In this document: positions 17,440-25,625 of the stretch, in pieces
Numbering within the stretch: the first letter of the stretch is position 1
Layout: the number at the start of each line of letters is the position of its first letter
Notes under the pieces: model-generated
What the model saw: the letters and a program-made list of their open reading frames with translations, nothing else
Database searches by the model: none
What the model was told of the DNA's origin: nothing
NCBI GenBank assembly: GCA_009703925.1
Contig: WLFD01000002.1
Location: 1-53,857, forward strand
Origin: Actinomycetota bacterium
Lineage (GTDB): Bacteria; Actinomycetota; Acidimicrobiia; Acidimicrobiales; Acidimicrobilacustridaceae
Reading direction: 5' to 3'
Length of the DNA stretch: 53,857 nt
Translations under genes and position numbers: made by a program

Positions 17440-17999
17440 GCGCGGGTCAGGTATTCGCCGGTGCGGGTGTCCACCTTGACGCGTTCGCCGGGACCGACGA
17501 AGAGGGGAACCTGAATGACCAGACCGGTCTCGAGCGTGGCCGGCTTGCGGGCACCGGACACGCGGTCACCCTGGATCCCCGGTTCGGTTTCGGCGATGTT
17601 CAGTTCCACTGCGGCAGGAAGGTCGATACCGACGATCTCGTCGCCGAACATCTTGAGAACAGCTTCGGAACTCTCGACGAGATAGTTCGATGCCTGACCC
17701 AGTGAATCCGGGCCGACGTTCAGCTGGTCGTACGTGGTGTTGTCCATGAACACGTAGTCCTCGCCGGCGCGGTAGAGGAACTGCATCTCGCGCTTGTCGA
17801 TCATCGCCCGTTCGACCTTTTCACCGGCACGGAAGGTGCGGTCGGCCTGTGCGCCGTTGCGGATGTTCTTCAGCGTGGTGCGCACGAAGGCCCCGCCCTT
17901 GCCGGGCTTCACGTGCTGGAACTCGACGACCTCGAACAGGCCGTCATCGAGTTCGAGGGCCATGCCGTTCTTCAGGTCGTTGGTGGTGATGGTGGGCAT
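17436..17999 (-). CDS. efp: Translation elongation factor P
   Basis: Relieves ribosome stalling at proline runs. The 187-residue, three-domain protein starts TTNDLKNGMALELDDGLF. The tip loop HVKPGKGGAFVR at 29-40 has Lys34 at the position modified in other EF-Ps. Domain II and III include FLYRAGEDYVFMD and the C-terminal KVDTRTGEYLTR. It has a strong GGAGGA eight bases before its ATG. Two hairpins lie between it and the upstream peptidase gene. I see no EpmA/EpmB-type modification gene nearby, so the state of Lys34 is unknown. Confidence 0.97.
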   Translation of the reverse strand: MPTITTNDLKNGMALELDDGLFEVVEFQHVKPGKGGAFVRTTLKNIRNGAQADRTFRAGEKVERAMIDKREMQFLYRAGEDYVFMDNTTYDQLNVGPDSLGQASNYLVESSEAVLKMFGDEIVGIDLPAAVELNIAETEPGIQGDRVSGARKPATLETGLVIQVPLFVGPGERVKVDTRTGEYLTRA

Positions 18000-18019
18000 T
18001 GGGCTCTTCCTCCGGAAGG

Positions 18020-18041
18020 ATCGCCGAAGGTGTCCGGCGAT
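18020..18041 (-). promoter_or_regulatory. Hairpin upstream of the efp ribosome-binding site
   Basis: ATCGCCG and CGGCGAT form a perfect 7-bp stem around an 8-base loop, ending a few bases before the efp Shine-Dalgarno sequence. No T-run follows. It could be an RNA-stability or regulatory element. Confidence 0.3.
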
Positions 18042-18043
18042 GG

Positions 18044-18061
18044 GGCGCCGATTACGGCGCC
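18044..18061 (-). terminator. Hairpin across the peptidase stop codon
   Basis: GGCGCCG-ATTA-CGGCGCC is a perfect 7-bp stem that contains the stop codon at 18052-18054. It lacks a T-run, so it is at best a weak or factor-assisted terminator, or a 3'-end stabiliser. Confidence 0.35.
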
Positions 18062-19179
18062 GAGACTTTGGTGCTGTGGGTGAGGGGACGACACCCTTCG
18101 GGTGTTACGACGACGGTGTCCTCGATGCGAACACCCCCGTGGGCTGGGAGATAAACCCCCGGTTCGACCGTGACGACATCGCCGACGGCGAGCGTAGCAT
18201 CGCTCGTAGAACCCACTCCGGGGGCCTCGTGGATGTCGAGACCCACGCCGTGTCCGGTCCCGTGGCTGAATGCTGCCGCCCAACCGGCATCATCGATGAT
18301 TCTGCGGCAGGTGGCATCGACCTCGCGTGCGGCGATGCCGGGTCGGACGGCAGCAACACCGGCGGCCTGCGCAGCGGCCACGACCTCGATCATCCGGCTC
18401 GATGTGTCGTCGATCTCGCCGACGGCGATCGTTCGGGTCATGTCCGAGCAGTACCCGTCGACCACCGCACCGAAATCGATCACGACGAGATCGCCTTCGA
18501 CGATTCTCCGGCTTGATGGACGAGCGTGAGGCAGGGCGCTGTTGGGCCCCGAGGCGACGATTGTCTCGAAGCTCGGTTTCGTTGCTCCGAGTCGACGCAT
18601 CGCGGCATCGAGTTCGCCGGCGAATTCGAGTTCGGTCGGACCGTCGTCCAGCGTCGATCGCAGCGACGCGAGAGCGGCATCGGCGATCATCGCCGCCACT
18701 TCGATCCGAGCGAGTTCACCCGCGTCCTTCGAACGACGGAGTTTCTCGATGATCCCCTTCGTGGCGACGAGGTCGAGTCCGGGGAACCAGTCGGACCCGA
18801 ATTTCTGCTGGGCGCTCCATGTCACGTGATCGGCCTCGAGCCCGATGGTCGAGATCGACCCGGCGGCGATGATTCCGGCGATGATCGCCCGTTGATCGGT
18901 CGAGCTGATCTCGACCCGCGCACCGCAACCCGACTCTGCAATCTGTCGAGGCGCTTGCGTCGCATAGCGACCGTCGGTGACAAGGACGAAGTCCGACGGA
19001 GTCACCAACGCGATACCGGCTGATCCGGTGAACCCGGTGAGGTAACGGATGTTGGTCGCCGATGTCACCAGAAGCGCGCCGATCCGCTCGGCCTCGAAGT
19101 GGTCGCTCAATCGAGCAACCCGCCCGCCGGTAGCCATTGCCGGCAACGACGACAGCCGCTCGGCGATCGACTCGACCAT
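18052..19179 (-). CDS. Xaa-Pro aminopeptidase/dipeptidase, M24B family
   Basis: A metallopeptidase expected to cleave Xaa-Pro bonds. The 375 residues comprise a creatinase-like N-terminal domain (about 1-130, with TSATNIRYLTGFTGSAG) and a pita-bread catalytic domain. The five dinuclear metal ligands are visible: two Asp in VVIDFGAVVDGYCSDMTRT, His in SHGTGHGVGLDIHEAP, Glu in VTVEPGVYLP and Glu in GVRIEDTVVVT. I start it at the ATG at 19177-19179, five bases after the aroQ stop, because the longer frame overlaps aroQ. A peptidase between aroQ and efp is a common arrangement. Exact specificity is not established. Confidence 0.88.
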   Translation of the reverse strand: MVESIAERLSSLPAMATGGRVARLSDHFEAERIGALLVTSATNIRYLTGFTGSAGIALVTPSDFVLVTDGRYATQAPRQIAESGCGARVEISSTDQRAIIAGIIAAGSISTIGLEADHVTWSAQQKFGSDWFPGLDLVATKGIIEKLRRSKDAGELARIEVAAMIADAALASLRSTLDDGPTELEFAGELDAAMRRLGATKPSFETIVASGPNSALPHARPSSRRIVEGDLVVIDFGAVVDGYCSDMTRTIAVGEIDDTSSRMIEVVAAAQAAGVAAVRPGIAAREVDATCRRIIDDAGWAAAFSHGTGHGVGLDIHEAPGVGSTSDATLAVGDVVTVEPGVYLPAHGGVRIEDTVVVTPEGCRPLTHSTKVSAP

Positions 19180-19184
19180 GAGAG

Positions 19185-19634
19185 TCAGATCCCGAGGAGG
19201 CCGGCAACCGCCTCGACTGCAAGGCGATATCCGTTGCCACCGAATCCTGCGATCGTGCCGGAGGCCACGGGTGACACCACCGACGTGTGACGCCATTCCT
19301 CGCGGGTCGCCGGGTTGGAGAGGTGCAACTCCACGATCGGGCCTGCGAAAGACGCAAGCGCGTCGTGAATGGCCCAGGAGTAATGGGTGAAAGCGCCGGG
19401 GTTGATGATGATGGCCGCACACCGGGAGCGTGCGCCGTGGATGGCGTCGATCAGATCCGCTTCGGCGTTCGACTGGAGATGCTCGATGAGCAAGCCATGC
19501 GATGCAGCCTTCTCCGTGGAGGCGGCAACATGATCGGCGAGGGTCTCGGTGCCGTAGATCTCGGGTTCGCGATCACCCAGAAGATTCAGGTTCGCTCCCG
19601 ACAGCAGCAGGACGATCGGAGAGGTCTGCGTCAT
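19185..19634 (-). CDS. aroQ: 3-dehydroquinate dehydratase, type II
   Basis: Third step of the shikimate pathway. The 149-residue type II enzyme has ANLNLLGDREPEIYG with the catalytic Tyr on the lid loop, then QSNAEADLIDAIHGA, NPGAFTHYSWAIHDAL with the catalytic His, and ELHLSNPATREEWRHTSVVSP. An AAGGAG lies six bases before the ATG. It follows aroB by 10 bases and belongs to the aroC-aroK-aroB-aroQ run. Confidence 0.97.
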   Translation of the reverse strand: MTQTSPIVLLLSGANLNLLGDREPEIYGTETLADHVAASTEKAASHGLLIEHLQSNAEADLIDAIHGARSRCAAIIINPGAFTHYSWAIHDALASFAGPIVELHLSNPATREEWRHTSVVSPVASGTIAGFGGNGYRLAVEAVAGLLGI

Positions 19635-19644
19635 CGTGAACTCC

Positions 19645-20649
19645 TTATGCCCGCACGGCGTCTATCGCCGAGTCGATGAGCCGACGATCGACGCCGGTGG
19701 TGATTTCTACGCCATCGGGACCGTCAAGCACGAAGGTGATTCCATCAAGTGCCTTTTTGTCGCGCCCCATGAGGTCGACGAGTTGGTCATTGTCCATCCC
19801 CTCGGGAAGGGTCGACGGAAGGTCGTATGCCGCAACGACCCGACGATGTTCCGCCACGCGGGCGTCATCGATCCTGCCCAGACCCCGGGCGAGTTCGGCC
19901 GCGAAGATCAGACCGATCGCCAGCGCTTCACCGTGGCGCAGATCGTGGTTGCCGGCGATCTCGATCGCGTGGGCGAGCGTGTGTCCGTAATTGAGCGTGG
20001 CCCGCGCCCCACCTTCGCGTTCGTCGCCCGCCACCACAGAGGCCTTGATCCCGACACAGGCTGCGACCCGTTCATCGAGGGGAAGCGAGTCGAGATCCCC
20101 TCCCCCGAGGAAGTGGTACTTCGCCATCTCGCCGAGACCGCTGCGATATTCGCGCGGCGGCAGAGTGGCCAGCACCTCCGTGTCGCAGAGAACCGCGCTC
20201 GGCTGCCAGAACGCGCCCACGAGATTCTTGCCCTCGGGAAGATTGACACCGGTCTTGCCGCCGATCGCAGCGTCGATCTGGCCGAGCAGCGTCGTCGACA
20301 CATGGATGACAGGAACGCCGCGGTGATAGGAAGCCGCCGCGAAACCCGCCGTATCGGTGACGATCCCGCCGCCCACAGCCACGACGACATCGGAACGGGT
20401 GAGACCCCAACGGGCGAACTGTCGGCACAGATCCTCGACGGTCGCCATGCACTTCGCGTCCTCACCGTCGGGCATCTCGAAAACGCGATGCTCCCGGCCG
20501 GGATCGACAGATACCCCGATACCGGCCTGGGTGACAATGGCGACCCGACGGGCCGACTCGGGAATCACGGCTGCGAGCTCGTGGCGGGTACCGGCGCCCA
20601 CGTAAACGTCGTAGCAGCGATCGGCGAGCGGAACGGGAACGATGATCAT
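19645..20649 (-). CDS. aroB: 3-dehydroquinate synthase
   Basis: Converts DAHP to 3-dehydroquinate with NAD and a divalent metal. The NAD site is VVAVGGGIVTDTAGFAAASYHRG, followed by STTLLGQIDAAIGGKTGVN and the metal-binding Glu in YRSGLGEMAKY. The two metal His are in TLNYGHTLAHAIE and LRHGEALAIGL. At 334 residues it is slightly shorter than typical 350-360 residue enzymes. The ATG overlaps the aroK stop as ATGA. Confidence 0.96.
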   Translation of the reverse strand: MIIVPVPLADRCYDVYVGAGTRHELAAVIPESARRVAIVTQAGIGVSVDPGREHRVFEMPDGEDAKCMATVEDLCRQFARWGLTRSDVVVAVGGGIVTDTAGFAAASYHRGVPVIHVSTTLLGQIDAAIGGKTGVNLPEGKNLVGAFWQPSAVLCDTEVLATLPPREYRSGLGEMAKYHFLGGGDLDSLPLDERVAACVGIKASVVAGDEREGGARATLNYGHTLAHAIEIAGNHDLRHGEALAIGLIFAAELARGLGRIDDARVAEHRRVVAAYDLPSTLPEGMDNDQLVDLMGRDKKALDGITFVLDGPDGVEITTGVDRRLIDSAIDAVRA

Positions 20650-21191
20650 CGCTCCACCCGTCCCGACGATGCGACTGCGTCAAGAATCGACGACACCACT
20701 GCCGCTATCGGAAGCGAACTGTCGACAACGACATCGGCAACTTCGGCATAGAGATCCTGGCGCGTCGATTCCATCTGCATCAGCGTTCCCCGGGGATCGT
20801 CGGCCAGGGCCGGGCGGTGAGTTCCGTTGCGGACCCGCCCGAGAAGAACCTCGACCGGTGCCTTGAGCCAGACCACGAGGCCGGCATGTGCGAGCAGTTC
20901 GCGGTTGAGCGGTGAAAGCACGACACCGCCGGCCGCGGCGATCACCGACGAGGTTGGTTCCTCGATCAGTGCCCGCAGCACGTCGGACTCGAGCGAACGA
21001 AAAACCGCTTCGCCGTCGGTGGCGAAGATTTCGGCGACAGCCCGACCCGAGCGCTGCTCGATCTCGGCATCGGTGTCGCGGAAAGGTCGATCGAGAGCGG
21101 AGGCGATGCGGCGACCGACGGTCGATTTGCCGACACCCATCATCCCCACGAGCACCACGTGATCGGCAGTGGCCGCTGCGGACTCGGTCAC
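20646..21191 (-). CDS. aroK: Shikimate kinase
   Basis: Phosphorylates shikimate with ATP. The P-loop GMMGVGKST is at about 16-24, then the shikimate-binding FRDTDAEIEQRSG, IFATDGEAVFRSLE and the AAAGGVVLS loop. The lid RVRNGTHRPAL and the adenine-binding ESTRQDLYAEVADV follow. It is 181 residues. The GTG start overlaps the aroC stop as GTGA and its own stop overlaps aroB, so aroC-aroK-aroB are probably translationally coupled. Confidence 0.96.
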   Translation of the reverse strand: MTESAAATADHVVLVGMMGVGKSTVGRRIASALDRPFRDTDAEIEQRSGRAVAEIFATDGEAVFRSLESDVLRALIEEPTSSVIAAAGGVVLSPLNRELLAHAGLVVWLKAPVEVLLGRVRNGTHRPALADDPRGTLMQMESTRQDLYAEVADVVVDSSLPIAAVVSSILDAVASSGRVER

Positions 21192-22453
21192 GTTCGCGGT
21201 GCGCTTGCACCACCATCGAAGGCCTGATCGGCATCCCAGTTCAGCGGAACGGCCTCGGGGTCGAGTCCACCGGCGACGTCGAGTTGGGCGGTCTGCTCCC
21301 GCACCTGCACGCAGTAGGTGTCATGGTTCCGGACGAACTCGCCCAGCGAGTCGCCTCCGAACTTGCGCAGTGCTTCGTCGGCGAGGACGAGCGCAGCCAT
21401 GGCCTCGGCCACGACGCCCATGGCGGGAACGGCGGTCACGTCGGTGCGTTCCTTGAACGAGACCGTCGCATCCTTCGTGGCCGTATCGACAGTGGCCAGA
21501 ACCGGCTTGTTGAGCGTCGCAAGCGGCTTCATGGCCACATGGGCGACAAGGACCTCACCGGTGGACATTCCGCCTTCGATGCCGCCGGCGTTCGCGGTGA
21601 TGCGGCGATATTCGCCCGTCTCGGCGTCGAAGGTGATCGCGTCGTGGGCTTCGCTGCCCGGTCGACCTGCAACATCGAAACCGTCGCCGATCTCGACGCC
21701 CTTGACCGCCTGGATCGAGAGGAGGGCCTGCGCCAGACGACCATCGAGTCGACGATCCCAGTGGACATGACTTCCGAGTCCCACGGGAACGCCATAGGCA
21801 ACGACCTCGGCAACCCCACCGAGCGAGTCGCCGGCTTTCTGCGCGGCCTTGATCGCAGTGATCATCGCAGCCTCTGCGGCCGGGTCCGTGCAGCGCACTT
21901 CGGAATTGTCGACGTCGGCGAGTTGGTCGGGACCGGGACGGGCGGCAACCGAAGCGCGGACCGAGCCGAGTTGCACGATGTGGGAACCGATCTCCACACC
22001 GAGATGACGCAGAAGCGCCTTGGCGACAGCACCGGCAGCTACACGTGCCGCAGTTTCGCGGGCCGAGGCGCGCTCGAGGACATTGCGGGCGTCGTCAAAC
22101 GCGTACTTCTGCATTCCGGTGAGATCGGCGTGCCCCGGGCGCGGGGTCGTGAGTCGCTGCGAGGTTGCTCCCGGATGCGGAGACATCTCCTCGGTCCACT
22201 TGCGTTCCCATTCGCTGTTGCCGATCTCGATCGCAACCGGTGAGCCCAGGGTGACCCCGTGGCGCACTCCAGCGAGAATCGTCACTTCGTCGGCTTCGAA
22301 CTTCATCCGCGGGCCGCGTCCGAATCCCAGGCGGCGGCGAGCAAGCTCGGCACCGATGTCGTCGACGGTTATGGGCAGCCCGGATGGAAGTCCCTCGAGA
22401 ATCACAACGAGGGCTTTGCCATGGGACTCACCGGCAGTCAGGTAGCGCAGCAC
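21188..22453 (-). CDS. aroC: Chorismate synthase
   Basis: Makes chorismate from EPSP using reduced FMN. All three family signatures are visible: GESHGKALVVILEGLP at the N-terminus, HADLTGMQKYAFDDARNVLERASARETAARVAAGA in the middle (approximate span 108-143), and the C-terminal RTDVTAVPAMGVVAEAMAA. It is 421 residues, slightly long because of a C-terminal tail. It starts at a GTG six bases after TAGATT, with no Shine-Dalgarno sequence, and heads the aroC-aroK-aroB-aroQ unit. Confidence 0.97.
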   Translation of the reverse strand: MLRYLTAGESHGKALVVILEGLPSGLPITVDDIGAELARRRLGFGRGPRMKFEADEVTILAGVRHGVTLGSPVAIEIGNSEWERKWTEEMSPHPGATSQRLTTPRPGHADLTGMQKYAFDDARNVLERASARETAARVAAGAVAKALLRHLGVEIGSHIVQLGSVRASVAARPGPDQLADVDNSEVRCTDPAAEAAMITAIKAAQKAGDSLGGVAEVVAYGVPVGLGSHVHWDRRLDGRLAQALLSIQAVKGVEIGDGFDVAGRPGSEAHDAITFDAETGEYRRITANAGGIEGGMSTGEVLVAHVAMKPLATLNKPVLATVDTATKDATVSFKERTDVTAVPAMGVVAEAMAALVLADEALRKFGGDSLGEFVRNHDTYCVQVREQTAQLDVAGGLDPEAVPLNWDADQAFDGGASAPRT

Positions 22454-22459
22454 CCGACC

Positions 22460-22465
22460 AATCTA
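22460..22465 (-). promoter_or_regulatory. Probable leaderless -10 element of aroC
   Basis: TAGATT, 6 bases (GGTCGG), then the GTG at 22451-22453. It lies in the 68-base gap after the prepilin peptidase gene. Confidence 0.48.
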
Positions 22466-22521
22466 CCGGTCGACTCCCCCACCCCCGAAGACAGTTGACG
22501 GAGAAACTTCGCTCCGCCGAG

Positions 22522-23097
22522 TCAGGACCCGATCAGCGAGGCGCTGAACAGCACCGTGGCGATGGTTCCGAAGGCCAGAAACGGACCGAAAGGGAACGGA
22601 ACGTTCCGACGCCGGATGACGAGGAGGACGATCCCGGCGATGCTGCCCGAGGCGAATCCCAGAAGCATCGCCCACAGCACGAGCCGAACCGATTCGGTCA
22701 TGTCGGTGCCGAGCCATCCGACCGCCAATCCGAGGAGCACGGCCAATTTCACGTCACCGAACCCCATTCCCCGGGGCGACACGAGGTGGGCGACGAGAAG
22801 AACGCCGAAGTAGACCAATGCTCCGATGAACGCGAATTGCAGCCTGTCGAACGTGTCGTTGACTACCGAGAGCACCGACAGCGATGCCATCCCGATCGCT
22901 ATCGACGGCAACACGATCCGATCGGGAAGTCGGTACTCCCTCAGGTCGATGATGCTCAGAGCCAACAGGACAAGGAACAGGGCCACGTAGAGGACCGTCT
23001 CGGCGGGACCCGATTCGCGGAACCGCCACCAGCCGAGAACGGCAAGAACAACACCGGCCCCGACGGTCAGGGCGACGGTTCCCCGGGCTCTTCCCAC
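22522..23097 (-). CDS. A24 (prepilin) leader peptidase
   Basis: An integral membrane aspartyl protease of the prepilin-peptidase family, 191 residues with about six hydrophobic segments. The two catalytic aspartates lie in SIIDLREYRLPDRI (about residues 48-61) and in the MGFGDVKL motif (about 110-117). The N-terminal methyltransferase domain with its zinc cysteines, found in long PilD proteins, is absent. It starts at a GTG three bases after the aroE stop. No pilin or secretion ATPase gene is nearby, so its substrate must be encoded elsewhere. Its position between aroE and aroC is probably historical, not functional. Confidence 0.87.
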   Translation of the reverse strand: MGRARGTVALTVGAGVVLAVLGWWRFRESGPAETVLYVALFLVLLALSIIDLREYRLPDRIVLPSIAIGMASLSVLSVVNDTFDRLQFAFIGALVYFGVLLVAHLVSPRGMGFGDVKLAVLLGLAVGWLGTDMTESVRLVLWAMLLGFASGSIAGIVLLVIRRRNVPFPFGPFLAFGTIATVLFSASLIGS

Positions 23098-23099
23098 CT

Positions 23100-23945
23100 T
23101 CAGGCCAGCTTGTCGGCCACAACCGCGGTCATCGCCGCGACAGGTGCCGCCCTGCCGGTCCAGAGTTCGAACTGGATCGCGGCCTGATGCACGAGCATCG
23201 ATACTCCGTTCGCCGTCGAGGCGCCTCTCGCTGCCGCTGCAATCAGCAATGGTGTGCGCAGTGGCCGGTACACGATGTCGACCACCACCTGACCCGGGTG
23301 GATCAGCGAGACATCGAACGGCACCTCGTCATCCGAAGGATCTCCCATGCCGATCGACGTTGCATTCACGATGAGATCGGCCGACCGAAGTACTTCCCCG
23401 GCGTCATCCGGAGCCACCGCGCGACCCACGGCGCCGAGGAGGGCGACAGCCTTCTCGGCACGTTCGGAGGTGCGATTCACGATGACGACCTCGCCGGCAC
23501 CGGCACGGACGAGAGCGAGCGCGATGGACCGCGCCGAACCACCGGCGCCGAGAACGACACAGCGGCGGTCGGATGGATCGAACAGCAATTCCGCACCGAG
23601 TGCCGCGACGAAGCCGGCACCGTCGGTGTTGTGTCCGACGAGGTGACCATCGACATTGACGATGCAGTTCACGGCGCCGAGGAGTTCCGCGTCGGGCGTG
23701 AGCGAATCCGCACATGCCGCCGCGGCTTCCTTGTCCGGCATCGTGACAGATACGCCGCCCAGGCCCATGGCCCTGATCCCGGCGAAAGCATCGGGAACCC
23801 GCAGATGTTCGACCTCGAGAGCGACATACACCCAGTCGATATCGGCAGCTTCGAAGGCCGTGTTGAACAGAAGTGGCGAAAGCGAGTGTTCGACCGGCGA
23901 ACCGATCACCGCCGCAAGGCGGGTCTCACCCGTTGGAGCGCGCAT
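23100..23945 (-). CDS. aroE: Shikimate dehydrogenase
   Basis: Reduces 3-dehydroshikimate to shikimate with NADPH. The shikimate site SPVEHSLSPLLFN is near residues 16-28. The catalytic Lys lies in SVTMPDKEA and the catalytic Asp in GHNTDGAGF. The nucleotide-binding VVLGAGGSARSIALAL follows with NRTSERA, then NATSIGM. The usual His before the catalytic Lys is Asp here (PDK). It is 281 residues. The ATG directly follows the mltG stop with no gap. Confidence 0.94.
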   Translation of the reverse strand: MRAPTGETRLAAVIGSPVEHSLSPLLFNTAFEAADIDWVYVALEVEHLRVPDAFAGIRAMGLGGVSVTMPDKEAAAACADSLTPDAELLGAVNCIVNVDGHLVGHNTDGAGFVAALGAELLFDPSDRRCVVLGAGGSARSIALALVRAGAGEVVIVNRTSERAEKAVALLGAVGRAVAPDDAGEVLRSADLIVNATSIGMGDPSDDEVPFDVSLIHPGQVVVDIVYRPLRTPLLIAAAARGASTANGVSMLVHQAAIQFELWTGRAAPVAAMTAVVADKLA

Positions 23946-25166
23946 TCAGAACACCCCCCGTGCCTTGGCGTCGTTGACGGCCCGCTGAAAATCCGACGCG
24001 CTGTCGGTGAAGTAATGGCTTCCGTCGGCGTCGGTCAACACGTAGTAGGTCCAGTTGCCCGGCGCAGGGTTGAGCGCAGCATCTATCGATGCCTGGCCCG
24101 GCGAGTTGATCGGGGCCGGCGGTATCCCGTTCTTGAGACGGGTGTTGTAGGGCGAGTCGAACGCAAGGTCCTTCGTTGTCAACGAACCCTTTCGCTGCTG
24201 CAGGGCATACAGGACAGACGCGTCGATTCCGAGGCTCATGCCCTTTGCTATCCGGTTGTAGATCACACGGGCGATCTTCGGTCGATCCTCGGGGACTTTC
24301 GCCTCGGACTCGACGAGTGATGCAACGATCAGCGCTTCATAGGGCGTGATCTTGCGTTGTCCGGCGACCCCCGCCAACTTGGCCGTCGCATCAGGGAGCC
24401 CCTCGGCGGCAGACACCCGATCGAATGCGGCGATCATCTGGTCAATGAGTTTCTGCGGATCCGCATCGTTGGCGTTCGCAACTTCGTACTTCGCCGGGAA
24501 GAGAAAGCCTTCGAGGTTCGTCGATCCCGAGGGCTGCAGGGACGGATGGGAGGACGCAAGGGCAACATCCAGAGCCTCGGGTGACATCTTCGGGAAGGTC
24601 TCGAGGATCAGCGCCCGGATCTCCGACTCCCAGAGACCCTCACGGACGAGGAACTCGACTGTCCGCGGCGGCGCCGGTCCGGCCTTCAGGATGGCCACGA
24701 CGTCACCGGCCGAGGAACTCGTGCGCAGTCCTTCGTAATCACCGGCCTGAAATGACGATTGGCCTTCGAACTTCAGGTACCACTCGAACACCGATGCGTT
24801 CGCAATGATCTTCTTCTCCGCCAGTCGCGAGGAAACCTGCGAAACAGTCGCGCCCTTGGCGATCGTGAACGCGACTTCGTCGCCGGGCGAACCCGGATTG
24901 AGTTGTCCGTTGACCCAGAACCCGAAGACACCGACGACGGCGACGATCACAAGTGCGGCAACGGCGATCACGCGGCCCCAACGTCGGCCGCCACCTCCGT
25001 AGGACCCCGCCCCCGAGCCCATCGGCAACGATGTCTCCGGCGACCGCACCGACGCGCTGTCGGCCTGCGGCACAGGGATCGAGGGCGATGCGGAAGCTTC
25101 GGGTCCGGCCACGTCGGAGTCCGAATCGATCCCGAAGAGTTCAAATGGATCTGGTTGATCGGGCAC
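23946..25166 (-). CDS. mltG: Endolytic murein transglycosylase
   Basis: Membrane-anchored enzyme that cuts nascent glycan strands and so helps set peptidoglycan chain length. A Pro/Ser-rich cytoplasmic tail (1-64) precedes one transmembrane helix at about 65-84. A LysM-like segment (about 98-165) follows, then the YceG catalytic domain with LEGFLFPAKYEV, the catalytic Glu286 in VASLVESEAK, and PYNTRLKNGIPPAPINSPG. It is 406 residues with a GTG start and no clear Shine-Dalgarno sequence. The order ruvX-mltG-aroE is common in actinobacteria. Confidence 0.94.
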   Translation of the reverse strand: MPDQPDPFELFGIDSDSDVAGPEASASPSIPVPQADSASVRSPETSLPMGSGAGSYGGGGRRWGRVIAVAALVIVAVVGVFGFWVNGQLNPGSPGDEVAFTIAKGATVSQVSSRLAEKKIIANASVFEWYLKFEGQSSFQAGDYEGLRTSSSAGDVVAILKAGPAPPRTVEFLVREGLWESEIRALILETFPKMSPEALDVALASSHPSLQPSGSTNLEGFLFPAKYEVANANDADPQKLIDQMIAAFDRVSAAEGLPDATAKLAGVAGQRKITPYEALIVASLVESEAKVPEDRPKIARVIYNRIAKGMSLGIDASVLYALQQRKGSLTTKDLAFDSPYNTRLKNGIPPAPINSPGQASIDAALNPAPGNWTYYVLTDADGSHYFTDSASDFQRAVNDAKARGVF

Positions 25167-25188
25167 TGGTCACTCGTGTGGTCGGGGG

Positions 25189-25620
25189 CTAGAGCCCGGA
25201 TTCGGAAGATGTCGACGGTCGGCCATCGAGCCAGGCCTGCAACAGCACGGCGGCGGCCATTTTGTCGATGAGTTGACGACGCGCCTTGCCCTTCACTCCA
25301 GCTTCCTGGAGAAGTCGGGCGGCAGTCACCGTGGTGAGGCGTTCATCGTAGGTTTCAATCGGAATGGATGTGGAGCAGCGCAGTTCGGCAAGCTCCGATT
25401 CGATGCCCTGCGCAGCGGGACCCATCGACCCGTCAAGCGAAAACGGCATTCCCACCACGATCACGTCGACTTCGGCCTCGGCCGCAAGGGCGAGCAACCG
25501 TCGATGATCGAGGGCTACATCACCGGAACGTTCGACCATGTCATAGGGAGAAGCCACGGTCCCGGAGGAAACGGCGACACCGATTCGACGACTCCCGAAA
25601 TCCACTCCGAGAGCCCGCAT
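25189..25620 (-). CDS. ruvX: Putative pre-16S rRNA nuclease (RuvX/YqgF)
   Basis: RNase H-fold protein implicated in 16S rRNA 5'-end maturation. ALGVDFGSRRIGVAVS carries the first catalytic Asp, VIVVGMPFSLDGSMGP is in the middle, YDERLTTVTA has the acidic DER, and IDKMAAAVLLQAWLDG is at the end. It is 143 residues. The ATG lies five bases after the alaS stop, which suggests coupling. The alaS-ruvX-mltG order is widespread. Confidence 0.94.
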   Translation of the reverse strand: MRALGVDFGSRRIGVAVSSGTVASPYDMVERSGDVALDHRRLLALAAEAEVDVIVVGMPFSLDGSMGPAAQGIESELAELRCSTSIPIETYDERLTTVTAARLLQEAGVKGKARRQLIDKMAAAVLLQAWLDGRPSTSSESGL

Positions 25621-25625
25621 GGAGA

